This document shows, piece by piece, positions 19,099 through 28,912 of a DNA stretch of 64,000 nucleotides. The notes below the pieces were generated by a model. That model made no database searches, had not been told where the DNA came from, and worked only from the letters and a program-made list of their open reading frames with translations. How positions within the stretch are numbered: the first letter of the stretch is position 1; each line of letters begins with the position of its first letter. The translations under genes and the position numbers were made by a program. Origin of the DNA: an uncultured Pelagibacteraceae bacterium (GTDB lineage Bacteria > Pseudomonadota > Alphaproteobacteria > Pelagibacterales > Pelagibacteraceae); contig CACKFA010000003.1 in assembly GCA_902599335.1 (NCBI GenBank), positions 62,001 to 126,000 of the forward strand, in the 5' to 3' direction.

Positions 19099-20450
19099 GC
19101 GAAGAAATTTTAATCGTAGACGATAATGCTGATATCAGGAATATAATTAATGAATTAATTATAGATGCCGGCTATAAAACTCGTTTAGCTGCAAATTACA
19201 ATCAAGCACTTGCTGAAATAGATAAAAAATTACCCGATGTTGCAATTCTTGATGTTAAATTGGATAAAGGAGATAACGATGGTATCGAACTTCTTTCACA
19301 CATTAAATCTAAAAATAAAGATACCCCTGTTATAATTATTTCTGGACACGCGAACATTGAAATGGCTGTTAAGTCATTACAGCATGGTGCTTTTGAATTT
19401 ATAGAAAAACCATTCGATCAAGAACGATTACTTAATTTTGTTAAAAGAGCAGTTGAAAACTTTAATTTAAAAAAACAAAATAAAGAATATGAGAGTAAAT
19501 TATTCTCATCTTATGATTTAATAGGAAACAGCAAAAATATAGTAAATATAATTGATCAAATTAAAAAAATATCAGTAACTGAAAGTAGAGTATTTATAAA
19601 TGGACCTTCAGGTTCAGGAAAAGAGTTGATTGCCAGAAAAATTCACAAAGCATCTTCTAGAAGCAAAAAACCATTTATTGTTCTAAATGGTGCTCTGCTA
19701 GATTTAAAAAAGTATGAACTAGAATTATTTGGTGAGGAAAAGGAGAATGGCTCTATATCCTATGGTGCACTAGAGAAAGCTAATAAAGGAACATTATTAA
19801 TAGATCAAGTTTCAGAAATACCATTAGACATACAATCTAAAATATTAAGAGTTTTAATAGATCAAAAATTTAAAAGAGTTAACGGAAGTAATGATGTTAG
19901 TGTAGATGTAAGGTTAATTTGTTCATCAAGTAAAGATTTAAAAAAAGAAATAGAAATTGGAAATTTTAGAGAAGATTTGTTTCATAGAATTAATGTTTTT
20001 GAAATTAACATTGAACCATTAAACCAAAGAATTTCAGATATACCTTTGTTAATTAAATATTTTTCAAAAAAAATATCTGAAAATTATAAAATAAAAGAAT
20101 TAGATATAGATGAAAATAATAGTTATATACTTAATCATAATTGGCATGGCAATGTTAGAGAGTTAAGAAATTTAATTGAGAGAATAGCAATATTGCAACC
20201 AGACACTAAGGATAAAATTTCAAATATTATTAAAGAATCTTTGAAAAATATAAATTTTGATGATCAATTAGCTGAAAATAGCCTTTCCGTGCCATTAAAA
20301 GAAGCTAGAGAAAATTTTGAAAAGGAGTATTTAACTATTCAACTAAAAAAATTTAATGGAAATATTTCAAAAACAGCAAATTTTGTTGGAATGGAAAGAA
20401 GTGCATTACATAGAAAATTAAAAGGTTTAGGTATTAAAGAATTTAATTAG
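19095..20450 (+). CDS. ntrX: NtrX-type response regulator lacking the sigma-54 contact loop
   Basis: The 451-residue regulator has a receiver domain (phosphoacceptor Asp53, Lys105), an AAA+ domain with Walker A G-P-S-G-S-G-K-E (170-177), and a Fis-type helix-turn-helix (about 410-450). The GAFTGA loop that touches sigma-54 is replaced by E-N-G-S-I-S (217-222), and the Walker B Asp-Glu is Asp-Gln (237-238). It therefore probably cannot remodel sigma-54 holoenzyme and more likely acts as a conventional DNA-binding activator or repressor. It is coupled to ntrY and directly abuts trkA. Confidence 0.92.
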   Translation: MSEEILIVDDNADIRNIINELIIDAGYKTRLAANYNQALAEIDKKLPDVAILDVKLDKGDNDGIELLSHIKSKNKDTPVIIISGHANIEMAVKSLQHGAFEFIEKPFDQERLLNFVKRAVENFNLKKQNKEYESKLFSSYDLIGNSKNIVNIIDQIKKISVTESRVFINGPSGSGKELIARKIHKASSRSKKPFIVLNGALLDLKKYELELFGEEKENGSISYGALEKANKGTLLIDQVSEIPLDIQSKILRVLIDQKFKRVNGSNDVSVDVRLICSSSKDLKKEIEIGNFREDLFHRINVFEINIEPLNQRISDIPLLIKYFSKKISENYKIKELDIDENNSYILNHNWHGNVRELRNLIERIAILQPDTKDKISNIIKESLKNINFDDQLAENSLSVPLKEARENFEKEYLTIQLKKFNGNISKTANFVGMERSALHRKLKGLGIKEFN

Positions 20451-21842
20451 ATGAATATAATCATTTGTGGAGCTGGAAGAGTAGGGTTCACTATATCCAA
20501 ACAGCTAAGTGAACAAGGTCATTCTATAACTGTTATAGATCCATCTAGTGAAGATATTCAAAAAATTGACGATGCTTTAGATGTAAAGGCTATTGTTGGA
20601 AAAGGAACATATCCTTCTATACTTGAAAAAGCTAACGCAGCAGAGACTGACATGATTATAGCAGTCACAAGAAATGATGAAATTAATATGCTTATTTGTC
20701 AAATAGCATTTTCAATTTTTAAAATTCCAAAAAAAATAGCCAGAATAAGATCTCAAGATTATCTAAACCCAAAATTTACAAGAGTATATAATAAAGAGAA
20801 TCTACCAATAGATGTAATTATTTCACCAGAGATTGAAATAGCTAAATCAATTCAAAGAAAACTTGAGGCTCCAGGAGCATTAGATAGTGTTCCATTTGCT
20901 GATAATAAAATTAGATTATTAGAAATTTTAATTAATGAAAATTGCAAATTAATTAACATCAAGCTCAATGATTTAACGAAAAAGCATCCTAATTTAGATG
21001 CAAATATTATTGGAATAATCAGAGATGAAAAATTTTTAATTCCAAAGAAAAATGATGATGTAAGAAAAAACGATAAAATTTATGTGATAATAAATTCTTC
21101 ACAAATGTCAGACACTTTAGAAGCTTTTGGACATGAAGAAAAAGTATCTAAAAATATCTTAATTGTAGGTGGTGGTAACATAGGTTTTAACTTGGCTAAA
21201 AACATTGAAGAAACTTTGGATGCAGCAAGAGTTAAAATTATTGAAAAAAATAAAGAAAGAGCTGAATTTCTTGCTAGTGAATTAAATAACACGATTGTCA
21301 TTAATGGAGATGCTTTAGATGAAGAGGTATTAGCAGAAGCAAATTTACAAGAAGCCGAAACAGTTCTTGCTTTAACAAATGATGATGAAGATAATTTGAT
21401 GGTAAGTGTTCTTGTTGAAAAATTTGCAAAAGATGAAAAAGATATTGATGATAAAAGAACAATGGCTTTAATAAACAAGCCAAATTATTCATTGTTACAA
21501 AACTCTTTAAAAATTGATGATCTTATTGATCCAAGAATGAATACTGTTTCAAGTATTTTAAAACATATCCATAAAGGGACCATAGAAACAGCCTATACAA
21601 TTATGAATGGAGAGTATGAAGTGATTGAAGCTGAAATTATAGAAACATCAGAACTTATCAATAAAGAACTAAAAAATTCAAATTTACCTGATGAGATAAG
21701 AATTGGAGCAGTCTTAAGAGAAAATAAAGTTATAATACCTCGATCAAATTTTGTATTTCAAAAAGAGGATAAGGTTGTTTTTTTAGCAAAGAAAGACTCA
21801 ATTTCAGTAGTAGAAAATATATTTAGAATTAGTTCTATTTAA
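20451..21842 (+). CDS. trkA: Trk potassium uptake regulatory NAD-binding protein TrkA
   Basis: This cytoplasmic gating subunit of the Trk potassium system has two RCK halves. The first Rossmann fold starts at I-I-C-G-A-G-R-V-G (residues about 3-11), the second at I-L-I-V-G-G-G-N-I-G (about 238), each followed by a TrkA-C domain. The 463-residue length is normal. It starts on the base after the ntrX stop and is followed 4 bp later by the channel subunit. ntrX-trkA adjacency is widespread in alphaproteobacteria. Confidence 0.95.
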   Translation: MNIIICGAGRVGFTISKQLSEQGHSITVIDPSSEDIQKIDDALDVKAIVGKGTYPSILEKANAAETDMIIAVTRNDEINMLICQIAFSIFKIPKKIARIRSQDYLNPKFTRVYNKENLPIDVIISPEIEIAKSIQRKLEAPGALDSVPFADNKIRLLEILINENCKLINIKLNDLTKKHPNLDANIIGIIRDEKFLIPKKNDDVRKNDKIYVIINSSQMSDTLEAFGHEEKVSKNILIVGGGNIGFNLAKNIEETLDAARVKIIEKNKERAEFLASELNNTIVINGDALDEEVLAEANLQEAETVLALTNDDEDNLMVSVLVEKFAKDEKDIDDKRTMALINKPNYSLLQNSLKIDDLIDPRMNTVSSILKHIHKGTIETAYTIMNGEYEVIEAEIIETSELINKELKNSNLPDEIRIGAVLRENKVIIPRSNFVFQKEDKVVFLAKKDSISVVENIFRISSI

Positions 21843-21846
21843 TTAA

Positions 21847-23253
21847 ATGTCATTTTTTAGAGTAAAGTATTTAAGTTTCTTTTTTATATTGATATCAATT
21901 TTTTCTTTTTTAAATATTATTTATTCTTATTATTTTAATTTTTATCTAAATCTAAACACATATTATTTTAGCTTAATTATTTCTTTAGTGATTGGAATAA
22001 TTTTTTATAAAATTAAAACTGATCCAAAAAAACCCTCAATATTTGAAAAAATATTAACCGTTTTATTGGGATATCTTTTAATACCATTGGTTTTATCGAT
22101 ACCTTTTTATTTAAGTATTTATAATTTATCTTTTTTAAATTCTTTATTTGAGGCAGTTTCTGGATTTACTTCAACAGGTTTTACTATCTTTGAAAATATT
22201 AAACATATTGATCAAGGCTTAATTTTATGGAGATCATCTATACAATGGATAGGTGGGTTATATTTTTTATATTCTATTATTTTTTTAATTGATATTTATG
22301 ATGAAAGTTTAAAAAAATCTTTAACTAATTTTTTATCTTTTAATTCGGCTGAGATCTTAAAACAATCAATTAAAATTCTTTTACTATATTCAGGGTTAAC
22401 AGTATCTATTTTTATTATTTTAAACATACTTGGTATAAGATCATTTAATTCACTGAATTTAGCAATGACAATAATTTCTTCAGGTGGTTTTCTACCTGTG
22501 AATAATCTTTCTTCAATTTTAATAAATGATTTTCAGGTAATTATATTTTCTTTTTTAATGTTGATTTCTTTTTTTAGTATTTTTTTTACTTATAATTTAA
22601 TTTTTCTAAGAAATAAAAATTTAAATTTTTTTTATGAAGATATACATCTTTTTTTATATTTTATTGTAGTTGTAAGTATATTTTTTGTTTTCTTTAGTTA
22701 TGATACTAATTTCACATTCAGTTTTTTATCTTTAGTAAGTAGCATTTCTAATATTGGTCTTTCTCTTGAAATTGATCAAGCTAACTTAAATTTTATATAT
22801 ATCTTACTTGTAATTATTGGTGGATCCTTTTTCTCCACAAGTTCAGGTTTAAGGTTTTTAAAAATATATTCTTTAACTAAATATTCTATTAATCAAATTC
22901 TTTCTTTTAGCCGACCAAAAAATGTATTTATGAATAAATTGGTTTTTTCTAAAATTAATTTTGACACAAAAGACATAAATAAATATTTTCTAACAATATT
23001 AATTTTTGTAATTTCTTTTTTTTCTTTAACCATCTTATTATCTTTGTCTAATATTCAATTTGAATACTCTTTTAAATTAGCTGTATTGACATTGATGAAT
23101 ACAGTTAATTCATCTGCTTATGGTCTATCGGACTTTGATTTTCAAAATTTGCACTTTTTAACCAAATATTTTCTTATTTTTTTTATGATTATCGGAAGGG
23201 TTGAACTGTTATCTTTATTGTTGATTGCTAAAAAATTCCTTTTTAAAAATTAA
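21847..23253 (+). CDS. trkH: TrkH-family potassium uptake channel subunit
   Basis: The 468-residue membrane protein has about ten hydrophobic segments. The selectivity-filter region F-E-A-V-S-G-F-T-S-T-G-F-T (near residue 100) and W-R-S-S-I-Q-W-I-G-G (near 129) are characteristic of TrkH/KtrB. Later pore loops are less conserved (S-S-G-G-F near 217, S-N-I-G-L-S near 300, N-S-S-A-Y-G near 420), so ion selectivity is inferred from the family. With TrkA it gives a complete K+ uptake system. Confidence 0.9.
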   Translation: MSFFRVKYLSFFFILISIFSFLNIIYSYYFNFYLNLNTYYFSLIISLVIGIIFYKIKTDPKKPSIFEKILTVLLGYLLIPLVLSIPFYLSIYNLSFLNSLFEAVSGFTSTGFTIFENIKHIDQGLILWRSSIQWIGGLYFLYSIIFLIDIYDESLKKSLTNFLSFNSAEILKQSIKILLLYSGLTVSIFIILNILGIRSFNSLNLAMTIISSGGFLPVNNLSSILINDFQVIIFSFLMLISFFSIFFTYNLIFLRNKNLNFFYEDIHLFLYFIVVVSIFFVFFSYDTNFTFSFLSLVSSISNIGLSLEIDQANLNFIYILLVIIGGSFFSTSSGLRFLKIYSLTKYSINQILSFSRPKNVFMNKLVFSKINFDTKDINKYFLTILIFVISFFSLTILLSLSNIQFEYSFKLAVLTLMNTVNSSAYGLSDFDFQNLHFLTKYFLIFFMIIGRVELLSLLLIAKKFLFKN

Positions 23254-23281
23254 TTTAGTATTATATATATCAATAAATTTT

Positions 23282-23358
23282 GCGCCCTTAGCTCAGCTGG
23301 ATAGAGCATCGGTTTTCTAAACCGAGGGTCGTAGGTTCGAATCCTTCAGGGCGCGCCA
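23282..23358 (+). tRNA. tRNA-Arg (anticodon UCU)
   Basis: A full cloverleaf can be drawn: acceptor GCGCCCT pairing AGGGCGC, D arm GCTCAGCTGGATAGAGC, anticodon stem TCGGT/ACCGA around loop TTTCTAA (anticodon TCT), TpsiC loop GTTCGAATC, discriminator G and an encoded CCA. It reads AGA, the dominant Arg codon in this A/T-rich DNA. Confidence 0.97.
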
Positions 23359-23535
23359 TTTCTCATATTTTTAGCAAATAATAATTTAATATTTAGCTTG
23401 ACGTAATTTTATATTGAACTTGATTTTTTTATTATTTTTCCTTGAACAGTAATTTCTTACATGCTTAAATTAAGAATATTCAAAAGTAATTTTGAATTAT
23501 TTGTTAACAAATAAAAATAACATAAAGGAAGAATA

Positions 23536-24576
23536 ATGTTTAAATACTTAAAACAATTAACTTCTTTAGTTGCTGTGGTTGCAGTGTTGTTTACTTTTAC
23601 AACAGAAACTATGGCTGCTAAAAAATCTAAAACACTTAAAAACACTCAAAAGAAGGGTTTTGTAAGATGTGGAGTATCTCAGGGTCTTCCAGGATTTTCT
23701 AATGCTGACGCTGCAGGAAATTGGACTGGTGTTGACGTTGATGTATGTAGAGCTGTTGCTGCTGCAGTATTAGGTGATGCAAACAAAGTTAAGTTTACAC
23801 CACTAAGTGCTAAAGAAAGATTTACAGCTTTAACTTCTAATGAGATTGATATCTTATCAAGAAACACAACTTGGACTCTTTCTAGGGATGCTGACATCGG
23901 ACTTACTTTCGTAGGAGTAAACTTCTATGATGGTCAAGGTTTTATGGTTAGAAAAAATTCTGGATATTCATCTGTGAATGATTTCAAAAACGGTATTTCT
24001 GCATGTACAAACTTAGGAACAACAACTGAGCTTAACATGAGAGACTTCTTTAATTCAAAAGGAATTTCTTATGAGCCAGTAACTTTCGAAAAAGCTGACG
24101 AAGTTGTTGCTGCGTATGATGCTGGAAGATGTGATACATATACAACTGATAAATCTGGTTTAGCTGCTCAAAGAATTAAATTGAGTTCACCAGATGACCA
24201 CATAGTTTTACCTGAAACTATTTCAAAAGAGCCTTTAGGCCCTGTTGTTAGACAAGGTGATTCTGTATGGGAAGATATCGTAAGATGGTCTCTTAACACT
24301 ATGATTGAAGCTGAGGAGTATGGTGTTACTTCTGCTAACGCGGACTCAATGAAAACTTCTGATAATCCAGCAGTTAAAAGATTAGTTGGTGCAGAAGGTG
24401 AATTAGGAGCTGCTTTAGGTTTAGATAATGACTGGAGTTTAAGAATTATCAAGCAAGTTGGTAACTACGGTGAAAGCTACAAAAGAAATATTGCAGACAC
24501 TGGAATTCTACCTGACAGAGGTCCAAATGAATTATGGACTAAAGGTGGAATACTTTATGTACCACCAGCAAGATAA
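23536..24576 (+). CDS. aapJ: General L-amino acid ABC transporter, periplasmic binding protein AapJ
   Basis: This is the substrate-binding protein of a broad amino-acid uptake system. The 346-residue precursor has a signal peptide (residues about 1-27, ending T-M-A-A), then F-V-R-C-G-V-S-Q-G-L-P-G-F-S and W-T-G-V-D-V-D-V-C-R-A, the opening typical of AapJ/BztA. A strong Shine-Dalgarno (AAGGAAG, 23525-23531) precedes the ATG. A rho-independent hairpin separates it from aapQ, which would let the binding protein be made in excess over the permease, a known pattern for such operons. Codon use is enriched for C/G-ending codons relative to neighbours, in keeping with high expression. Confidence 0.95.
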   Translation: MFKYLKQLTSLVAVVAVLFTFTTETMAAKKSKTLKNTQKKGFVRCGVSQGLPGFSNADAAGNWTGVDVDVCRAVAAAVLGDANKVKFTPLSAKERFTALTSNEIDILSRNTTWTLSRDADIGLTFVGVNFYDGQGFMVRKNSGYSSVNDFKNGISACTNLGTTTELNMRDFFNSKGISYEPVTFEKADEVVAAYDAGRCDTYTTDKSGLAAQRIKLSSPDDHIVLPETISKEPLGPVVRQGDSVWEDIVRWSLNTMIEAEEYGVTSANADSMKTSDNPAVKRLVGAEGELGAALGLDNDWSLRIIKQVGNYGESYKRNIADTGILPDRGPNELWTKGGILYVPPAR

Positions 24577-24600
24577 TTTATATCTTTAAATAAAACTTAA

Positions 24601-24631
24601 AAAGGGCTAGATTTTTCTAGCCCTTTTTTTT
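24601..24631 (+). terminator. Rho-independent terminator/attenuator between aapJ and aapQ
   Basis: A 10-bp stem AAAGGGCTAG/CTAGCCCTTT encloses a 6-nt loop and runs into eight T residues. It probably stops most transcripts after aapJ while some continue into aapQMP. Confidence 0.9.
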
Positions 24632-24648
24632 ATAAGTCTTGAATTATT

Positions 24649-25794
24649 GTGAATATTAAAAAAATATTACCCCAATTACTCACACTTTTAGTTGTAATTC
24701 TTATATTTGGTTTTTTTTCATATAACGCACAAGTTAATATGGAGAATAGAGGAATTACTTTTGGGTATGGTTTTTTATCTCAAGAATCATCTTTTGATGT
24801 ACAATTTTCATTAATTGAATTTGATGGCTCACATTCATATTTTAGAGCTTATCTAGTAGGACTATTAAATACTATTTTAGTTTCTGTTATAGGAATTATA
24901 TTTGCAACTATTATTGGAGTTGTTGTAGGAATTGCACGATTATCAAACAATTATTTAATCGAGAGAACAGCTGCAGTTTACGTTGAATTTTTTAGAAATA
25001 TTCCTTTATTATTACAAATATTTTTTTGGTATTTTGCCGCTTTAAGAGCTCTACCATTACCCCAAGATACCGAACCTATGTTTGGAGTTTTTTTTCTAAC
25101 TATAAAAGGTTTTTTTGTTCCTGCTTTTGTTTGGAATAATTTAGATATTTTTATTTATTCAATAATTGCTGCAATAATTTCAATTATTTTCATTAGAATT
25201 TATGCAAGAAAAAAACAAGAAAACGAAGGTATTCAAACTCCGGTTTTATCAATTTCAATAGGACTATTAATAATTTTACCTTTATTAAGTTTTTTATTTG
25301 GTGGTGTTGATGCTTCAGTTAAAGTACCTGTGATTAAACAATTATCTCAATCTGGTTTCACTTATGAAGGGGGAATTAAGTTACCTCCTGAATTAATATC
25401 TCTTGCTTTAGCTTTATCACTATATACAGCAACTTTTATTGCTGAATGTGTTAGAGCAGGTGTTCAGGGTGTTAGTAAAGGTCAAAAAGAAGCTGCTGCT
25501 TCAATTGGATTGACTCCTAATCAAGTGCTTAAATTAGTCGTAATGCCACAAGCTTTAAGAATTATAATTCCACCAACTACTAATCAATATTTAAATTTAA
25601 CAAAAAATTCATCTCTTGCTGCAGCAATTGCATATCCTGATTTAGTCCTTGTGTTTGCAGGTACTGCTTTGATGCAGACAGGTAGAGCGATAGAAATTGT
25701 TTCGATAACAATGTTAACATATCTATCTTTAAGTATATCTATTTCAATATTTATGAATTGGTATAATAAAAAAATAGCAATTAAAGAAAAATAA
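24649..25794 (+). CDS. aapQ: General L-amino acid ABC transporter, permease AapQ
   Basis: This 381-residue inner-membrane permease pairs with AapM. It carries A-V-Y-V-E-F-F-R-N-I-P-L-L-L-Q near residue 110, typical of polar amino-acid permeases, and the coupling-helix sequence E-A-A-A-S-I-G-L-T-P-N-Q near residue 280 that contacts the ATPase. The start is a GTG 17 bp after the terminator hairpin of aapJ. The stop overlaps the aapM ATG by one base. Confidence 0.93.
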   Translation: MNIKKILPQLLTLLVVILIFGFFSYNAQVNMENRGITFGYGFLSQESSFDVQFSLIEFDGSHSYFRAYLVGLLNTILVSVIGIIFATIIGVVVGIARLSNNYLIERTAAVYVEFFRNIPLLLQIFFWYFAALRALPLPQDTEPMFGVFFLTIKGFFVPAFVWNNLDIFIYSIIAAIISIIFIRIYARKKQENEGIQTPVLSISIGLLIILPLLSFLFGGVDASVKVPVIKQLSQSGFTYEGGIKLPPELISLALALSLYTATFIAECVRAGVQGVSKGQKEAAASIGLTPNQVLKLVVMPQALRIIIPPTTNQYLNLTKNSSLAAAIAYPDLVLVFAGTALMQTGRAIEIVSITMLTYLSLSISISIFMNWYNKKIAIKEK

Positions 25795-27236
25795 TGAATA
25801 AACTAAATTTTTTACAACCAGATAAAAATAATCTTAGTACTTATCTATACACAGGAGTATTTTTTGTTGCACTAAGTATATTTATAGTTTTCGTAAATTC
25901 ATTTTTTAATAAAGATTTAATTTCTTTTTTACCTGGAATAATTAGTTTCTTTTTACCATTAATTTTAGGTTTCATAGGACTTCATTTAATTAGAATTGAT
26001 TATTCAGGTATGAAGTTTTTAGATAAAGTTAATAAAAATATTAATACCAACAATTTTAATGCTTTTTTATCATTATTAATTATATTTGTAATTATCAAAT
26101 CACTCCCTCCATTATTAAGCTGGTTTATTATAGATGCAAATATTTCTGGAGATTCAAAAGACGTATGTACAGGCAGTGGTGCTTGTTGGACCTATATTAA
26201 AATTTGGTTTAACAGATTTATGTATGGAATGTACCCAAATGCTGAGCAGTGGCGTATTAATCTATCTTTTATAGCTTTAGCTTTTCTGGGTACTATTGGT
26301 TTCTTTGCTACTGAAAAATTTAAAAAATATTTAACTCTTTATTATGTAGTTGTTTATCCTGTGATTGCCTTTTTCTTTATTTTCTTTTTTATATCAGGTG
26401 GTCCAATATTTTTTGATTTCTCATATGGAATTATTGCAGCTGTAATTTCAATTATAATTGGATTTTTTATTCCTCCAAAATTTAAAATGTACTATTTTAT
26501 TATAGTTCCAATCACGCTCTATATATTGCTAAAATATGTATTTTTTTATGAGGAGCTTATTGAGCTTGGTAAATTAGAAGCTTTAGAGTGGGTAGAAACA
26601 GGCGCTTGGGGAGGTTTGTCTTTAACTTTTATAGTATCATTTTTTTGTTTGATTTTCTGTTTTCCTATAGGTTTATTTTTATCTTTAGGTAGAAGGTCAG
26701 ATTTTCCAATAATTAAATATTTTTCAATAGGTATGATTGAATTTTGGAGAGGTGTTCCATTGATTACTGTATTATTTATGTCCTCTGTAATGTTTCCAAT
26801 GTTTTTACCTGAAGATATGTTTATTGATAAATTAGTAAGGGTAATTATTGCAATCTCATTATTTGAAGCAGCTTATGTAGCTGAAGTTATCAGAGGTGGT
26901 TTGCAAGCATTACCAAGAGGTCAATATGATGCTGCTAAATCTTTAGGAATGGGTTATTGGAAAATGCATATTTTAGTAATTTTACCTCAGGCACTGAAAC
27001 TAGTAATACCCGGAATTGCAAATACTTTTTTAGCGCTTGTAAAAGATACTCCTTTGATATTTGTTGTTGGACTTTTAGAAATTGTTGGAATGCTAAATCT
27101 TGCTAAAACAAACCCAGAGTGGCTAGGTTTTGCTATGGAAGGTTATGTGTTTGCATCAGTACTATTTTTTATTATTTGCTATGCAATGAGTAAATATAGT
27201 TATAATTTAGAACAAAAATATAAAACGGAAAGATAA
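25794..27236 (+). CDS. aapM: General L-amino acid ABC transporter, permease AapM
   Basis: This is the second permease subunit. The C-terminal part (from about residue 270) is the BPD_transp_1 core with [12 protein letters not shown] and the coupling helix [10 protein letters not shown]. At 480 residues it is longer than typical AapM/YhdY (about 370-430), the extra length being several hydrophobic segments in the N-terminal half. The family insert C-T-G-S-G-A-C-W with two close cysteines is near residue 125. It is joined to aapP by a one-base stop/start overlap. Confidence 0.92.
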   Translation: MNKLNFLQPDKNNLSTYLYTGVFFVALSIFIVFVNSFFNKDLISFLPGIISFFLPLILGFIGLHLIRIDYSGMKFLDKVNKNINTNNFNAFLSLLIIFVIIKSLPPLLSWFIIDANISGDSKDVCTGSGACWTYIKIWFNRFMYGMYPNAEQWRINLSFIALAFLGTIGFFATEKFKKYLTLYYVVVYPVIAFFFIFFFISGGPIFFDFSYGIIAAVISIIIGFFIPPKFKMYYFIIVPITLYILLKYVFFYEELIELGKLEALEWVETGAWGGLSLTFIVSFFCLIFCFPIGLFLSLGRRSDFPIIKYFSIGMIEFWRGVPLITVLFMSSVMFPMFLPEDMFIDKLVRVIIAISLFEAAYVAEVIRGGLQALPRGQYDAAKSLGMGYWKMHILVILPQALKLVIPGIANTFLALVKDTPLIFVVGLLEIVGMLNLAKTNPEWLGFAMEGYVFASVLFFIICYAMSKYSYNLEQKYKTER

Positions 27237-27970
27237 TGTCAGATAAAATAATACAGATTACAGAAATGAATAAGTGGTTTGGTGATTTCCAAGTATTAAA
27301 AAATATAAATTTAGAAGTAGAAAAAAATAAAAAAATTGTTGTCTGTGGACCTTCAGGATCAGGTAAATCAACATTAATTAGATGTATAAACAGACTTGAG
27401 GAACATCAACAGGGTTCAATTATAGTAGATGGAAATGAATTAACAGAGGACACTAAAGACATAGAAAAAATTAGAGCTGAAGTTGGGATGGTATTTCAAC
27501 AATTTAATTTATTTCCTCATCTTTCTATTTTAGATAATTGTACACTAGCGCCAATTTGGGTTAAAAAAATGCCAAAAAAAGATGCTGAAGAATTAGCGCT
27601 TCAACATTTAGAAAAAGTACAAATTGCAGACCAAGCAAGCAAATATCCAGGACAACTTTCAGGCGGTCAACAACAAAGATGTGCAATAGCTAGAGCATTA
27701 TGCATGGAGCCAAAAATAATGTTATTTGATGAACCAACATCAGCTCTTGACCCAGAAATGATCAAAGAAGTTTTAGATGCAATGGTTAATTTAGCAAAAG
27801 CAGGTATGACAATGATAGTAGTAACTCATGAGATGGGATTTGCTAAAGAGGTTGCAGATGAAGTTATTTTTATGGATGAAGGAATGATTGTTGAAAGAGC
27901 TGAAACTAAAGAGTTTTTTGCTAACCCTAAGAGCGATAGGACTAAGCTGTTTTTAAGTCAAATACTATAA
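27236..27970 (+). CDS. aapP: General L-amino acid ABC transporter, ATPase AapP
   Basis: The 244-residue ATPase energises the AapQM permease. It has Walker [10 protein letters not shown] (about 38-46), Q-loop F-Q-Q-F-N-L-F-P-H, signature L-S-G-G-Q-Q-Q-R near residue 140, Walker [12 protein letters not shown] and the switch His (V-T-H-E-M). It completes an aapJQMP operon; in oligotrophic SAR11 cells such transporters are a main amino-acid route, which is family and lineage knowledge rather than something seen here. Confidence 0.96.
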   Translation: MSDKIIQITEMNKWFGDFQVLKNINLEVEKNKKIVVCGPSGSGKSTLIRCINRLEEHQQGSIIVDGNELTEDTKDIEKIRAEVGMVFQQFNLFPHLSILDNCTLAPIWVKKMPKKDAEELALQHLEKVQIADQASKYPGQLSGGQQQRCAIARALCMEPKIMLFDEPTSALDPEMIKEVLDAMVNLAKAGMTMIVVTHEMGFAKEVADEVIFMDEGMIVERAETKEFFANPKSDRTKLFLSQIL

Positions 27971-27974
27971 AAAT

Positions 27975-28002
27975 ATATAAATTTAATGCAATAAATTTAT
28001 AT
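27975..28002 (+). terminator. A/T-only inverted repeat after aapP, possible terminator
   Basis: ATATAAATTT and AAATTTATAT form a perfect 10-bp stem around the 8-nt loop AATGCAAT, 5 bp after the aapP stop. There is no long T-run and no G-C pair in the stem, so termination would be weak; transcript-end protection is an alternative. Confidence 0.45.
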
Positions 28003-28043
28003 TATTACAATCTAAATATCTTTATTTTGCATTGAACTAATGC

Positions 28044-28072
28044 TTGACAGTATTTTGATTATTTCAAATTAT
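28044..28072 (+). promoter_or_regulatory. Putative sigma-70 promoter for the XRE regulator
   Basis: A consensus TTGACA (28044-28049) is followed 17 bp later by AATTAT (28067-28072), about 90 bp before the XRE start codon. The -10 is only a partial match, and A/T-rich DNA gives many such matches by chance. Confidence 0.4.
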
Positions 28073-28159
28073 TTATGAAAAAAAATAAATTTTTCTATTG
28101 CAGTAACATTAATAAATAGGTTCAATAGTATTTATAAAATTTAATTAAGAGGGGTCTTA

Positions 28160-28531
28160 ATGGAAGATAATTTCAATAAACACTTAGGCAACAAGCTTAA
28201 GCTAAGAAGATTAGCTTTAGGTTTAACACAGACTAAAGTAGCAAAAGCAATTAATGTGACATTTCAACAAATCCAAAAGTACGAAAAAGGGACTAACGGA
28301 GTAAGTTCAATAAGATTACTTCAGCTTTCAAATTATTTAAAAGTACCAATTAATTATTTCTTTGAAGATTTTTCAGAATATTTAGTAAATTTAGAAAAAT
28401 CACAAGAAGGTCATATGAATGTTAATTATAACTTTTTAGTTAAGTTATATTCAGAACTTAATGCTGATCAAAAACTGAAATTTAATAAATCTTTACAAAT
28501 ATCGGGATCAGGAATTTCTAAAGCAGTTTAA
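28160..28531 (+). CDS. XRE-family helix-turn-helix regulator (PraR/PhrR-like)
   Basis: The 123-residue protein has an N-terminal cro/C1-type helix-turn-helix (residues about 9-65: L-K-L-R-R-L-A-L-G-L-T-Q-T-K-V-A, then F-Q-Q-I-Q-K-Y-E-K-G-T-N-G-V, ending I-N-Y-F-F-E-D). The layout resembles the short alphaproteobacterial regulators PraR/PhrR. The C-terminal half (about 70-123) is not a known sensor domain. It is monocistronic, has a good Shine-Dalgarno (AGAGGGG) and is followed by two tRNAs on the other strand. Targets are unknown. Confidence 0.85.
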   Translation: MEDNFNKHLGNKLKLRRLALGLTQTKVAKAINVTFQQIQKYEKGTNGVSSIRLLQLSNYLKVPINYFFEDFSEYLVNLEKSQEGHMNVNYNFLVKLYSELNADQKLKFNKSLQISGSGISKAV

Positions 28532-28588
28532 AAATTAATTTGTAACTGACCCCATATTAATTTTTTAAAACTGTTTGATTTGTATTTT

Positions 28589-28664
28589 TGGCTCCTCGGG
28601 CAGGACTCGAACCTGCGACCAATTGATTAACAGTCAACTGCTCTACCAACTGAGCTACCGAGGA
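28589..28664 (-). tRNA. tRNA-Asn (anticodon GUU)
   Basis: On the minus strand the acceptor TCCTCGG pairs CCGAGGA, the D arm is GCTCAGTTGGTAGAGC, the anticodon loop is CTGTTAA (GTT), the TpsiC loop is GTTCGAGTC, and discriminator G plus CCA are encoded. Length is 76 nt. Confidence 0.97.
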
Positions 28665-28714
28665 ATGTAAAAAAGCCAACTTACTTTTTTTTATAACTAA
28701 AACAAGATTTTTTT

Positions 28715-28788
28715 TGGAGGCAACGCCCGGAATCGAACCGGGATACAAGGATTTGCAATCCTCTGCGTAACCATTCCGCCACGTTGCC
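28715..28788 (-). tRNA. tRNA-Cys (anticodon GCA)
   Basis: On the minus strand the acceptor GGCAACG pairs CGTTGCC, the anticodon loop TTGCAAA sits on stem AGGAT/ATCCT, the TpsiC arm is CCCGGTTCGATTCCGGG, and discriminator U plus CCA are encoded. Length is 74 nt. It lies 50 bp upstream of tRNA-Asn on the same strand, so the two are probably one transcript. Confidence 0.97.
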
Positions 28789-28912
28789 ATCTTATTTTTA
28801 GCTAATAGCTACAGATGCCTTTTTATATTAAATTTTTTCTATTAGTCTATTAAATAACGATCCAAATTGATTATTGTTAATTTAGATTATTAAATTATAA
28901 ACTTTAACATCA

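Noticed and set aside
28557-28790. 77-residue frame on the minus strand
   Set aside because: It runs through tRNA-Asn and tRNA-Cys and has no conserved protein content.
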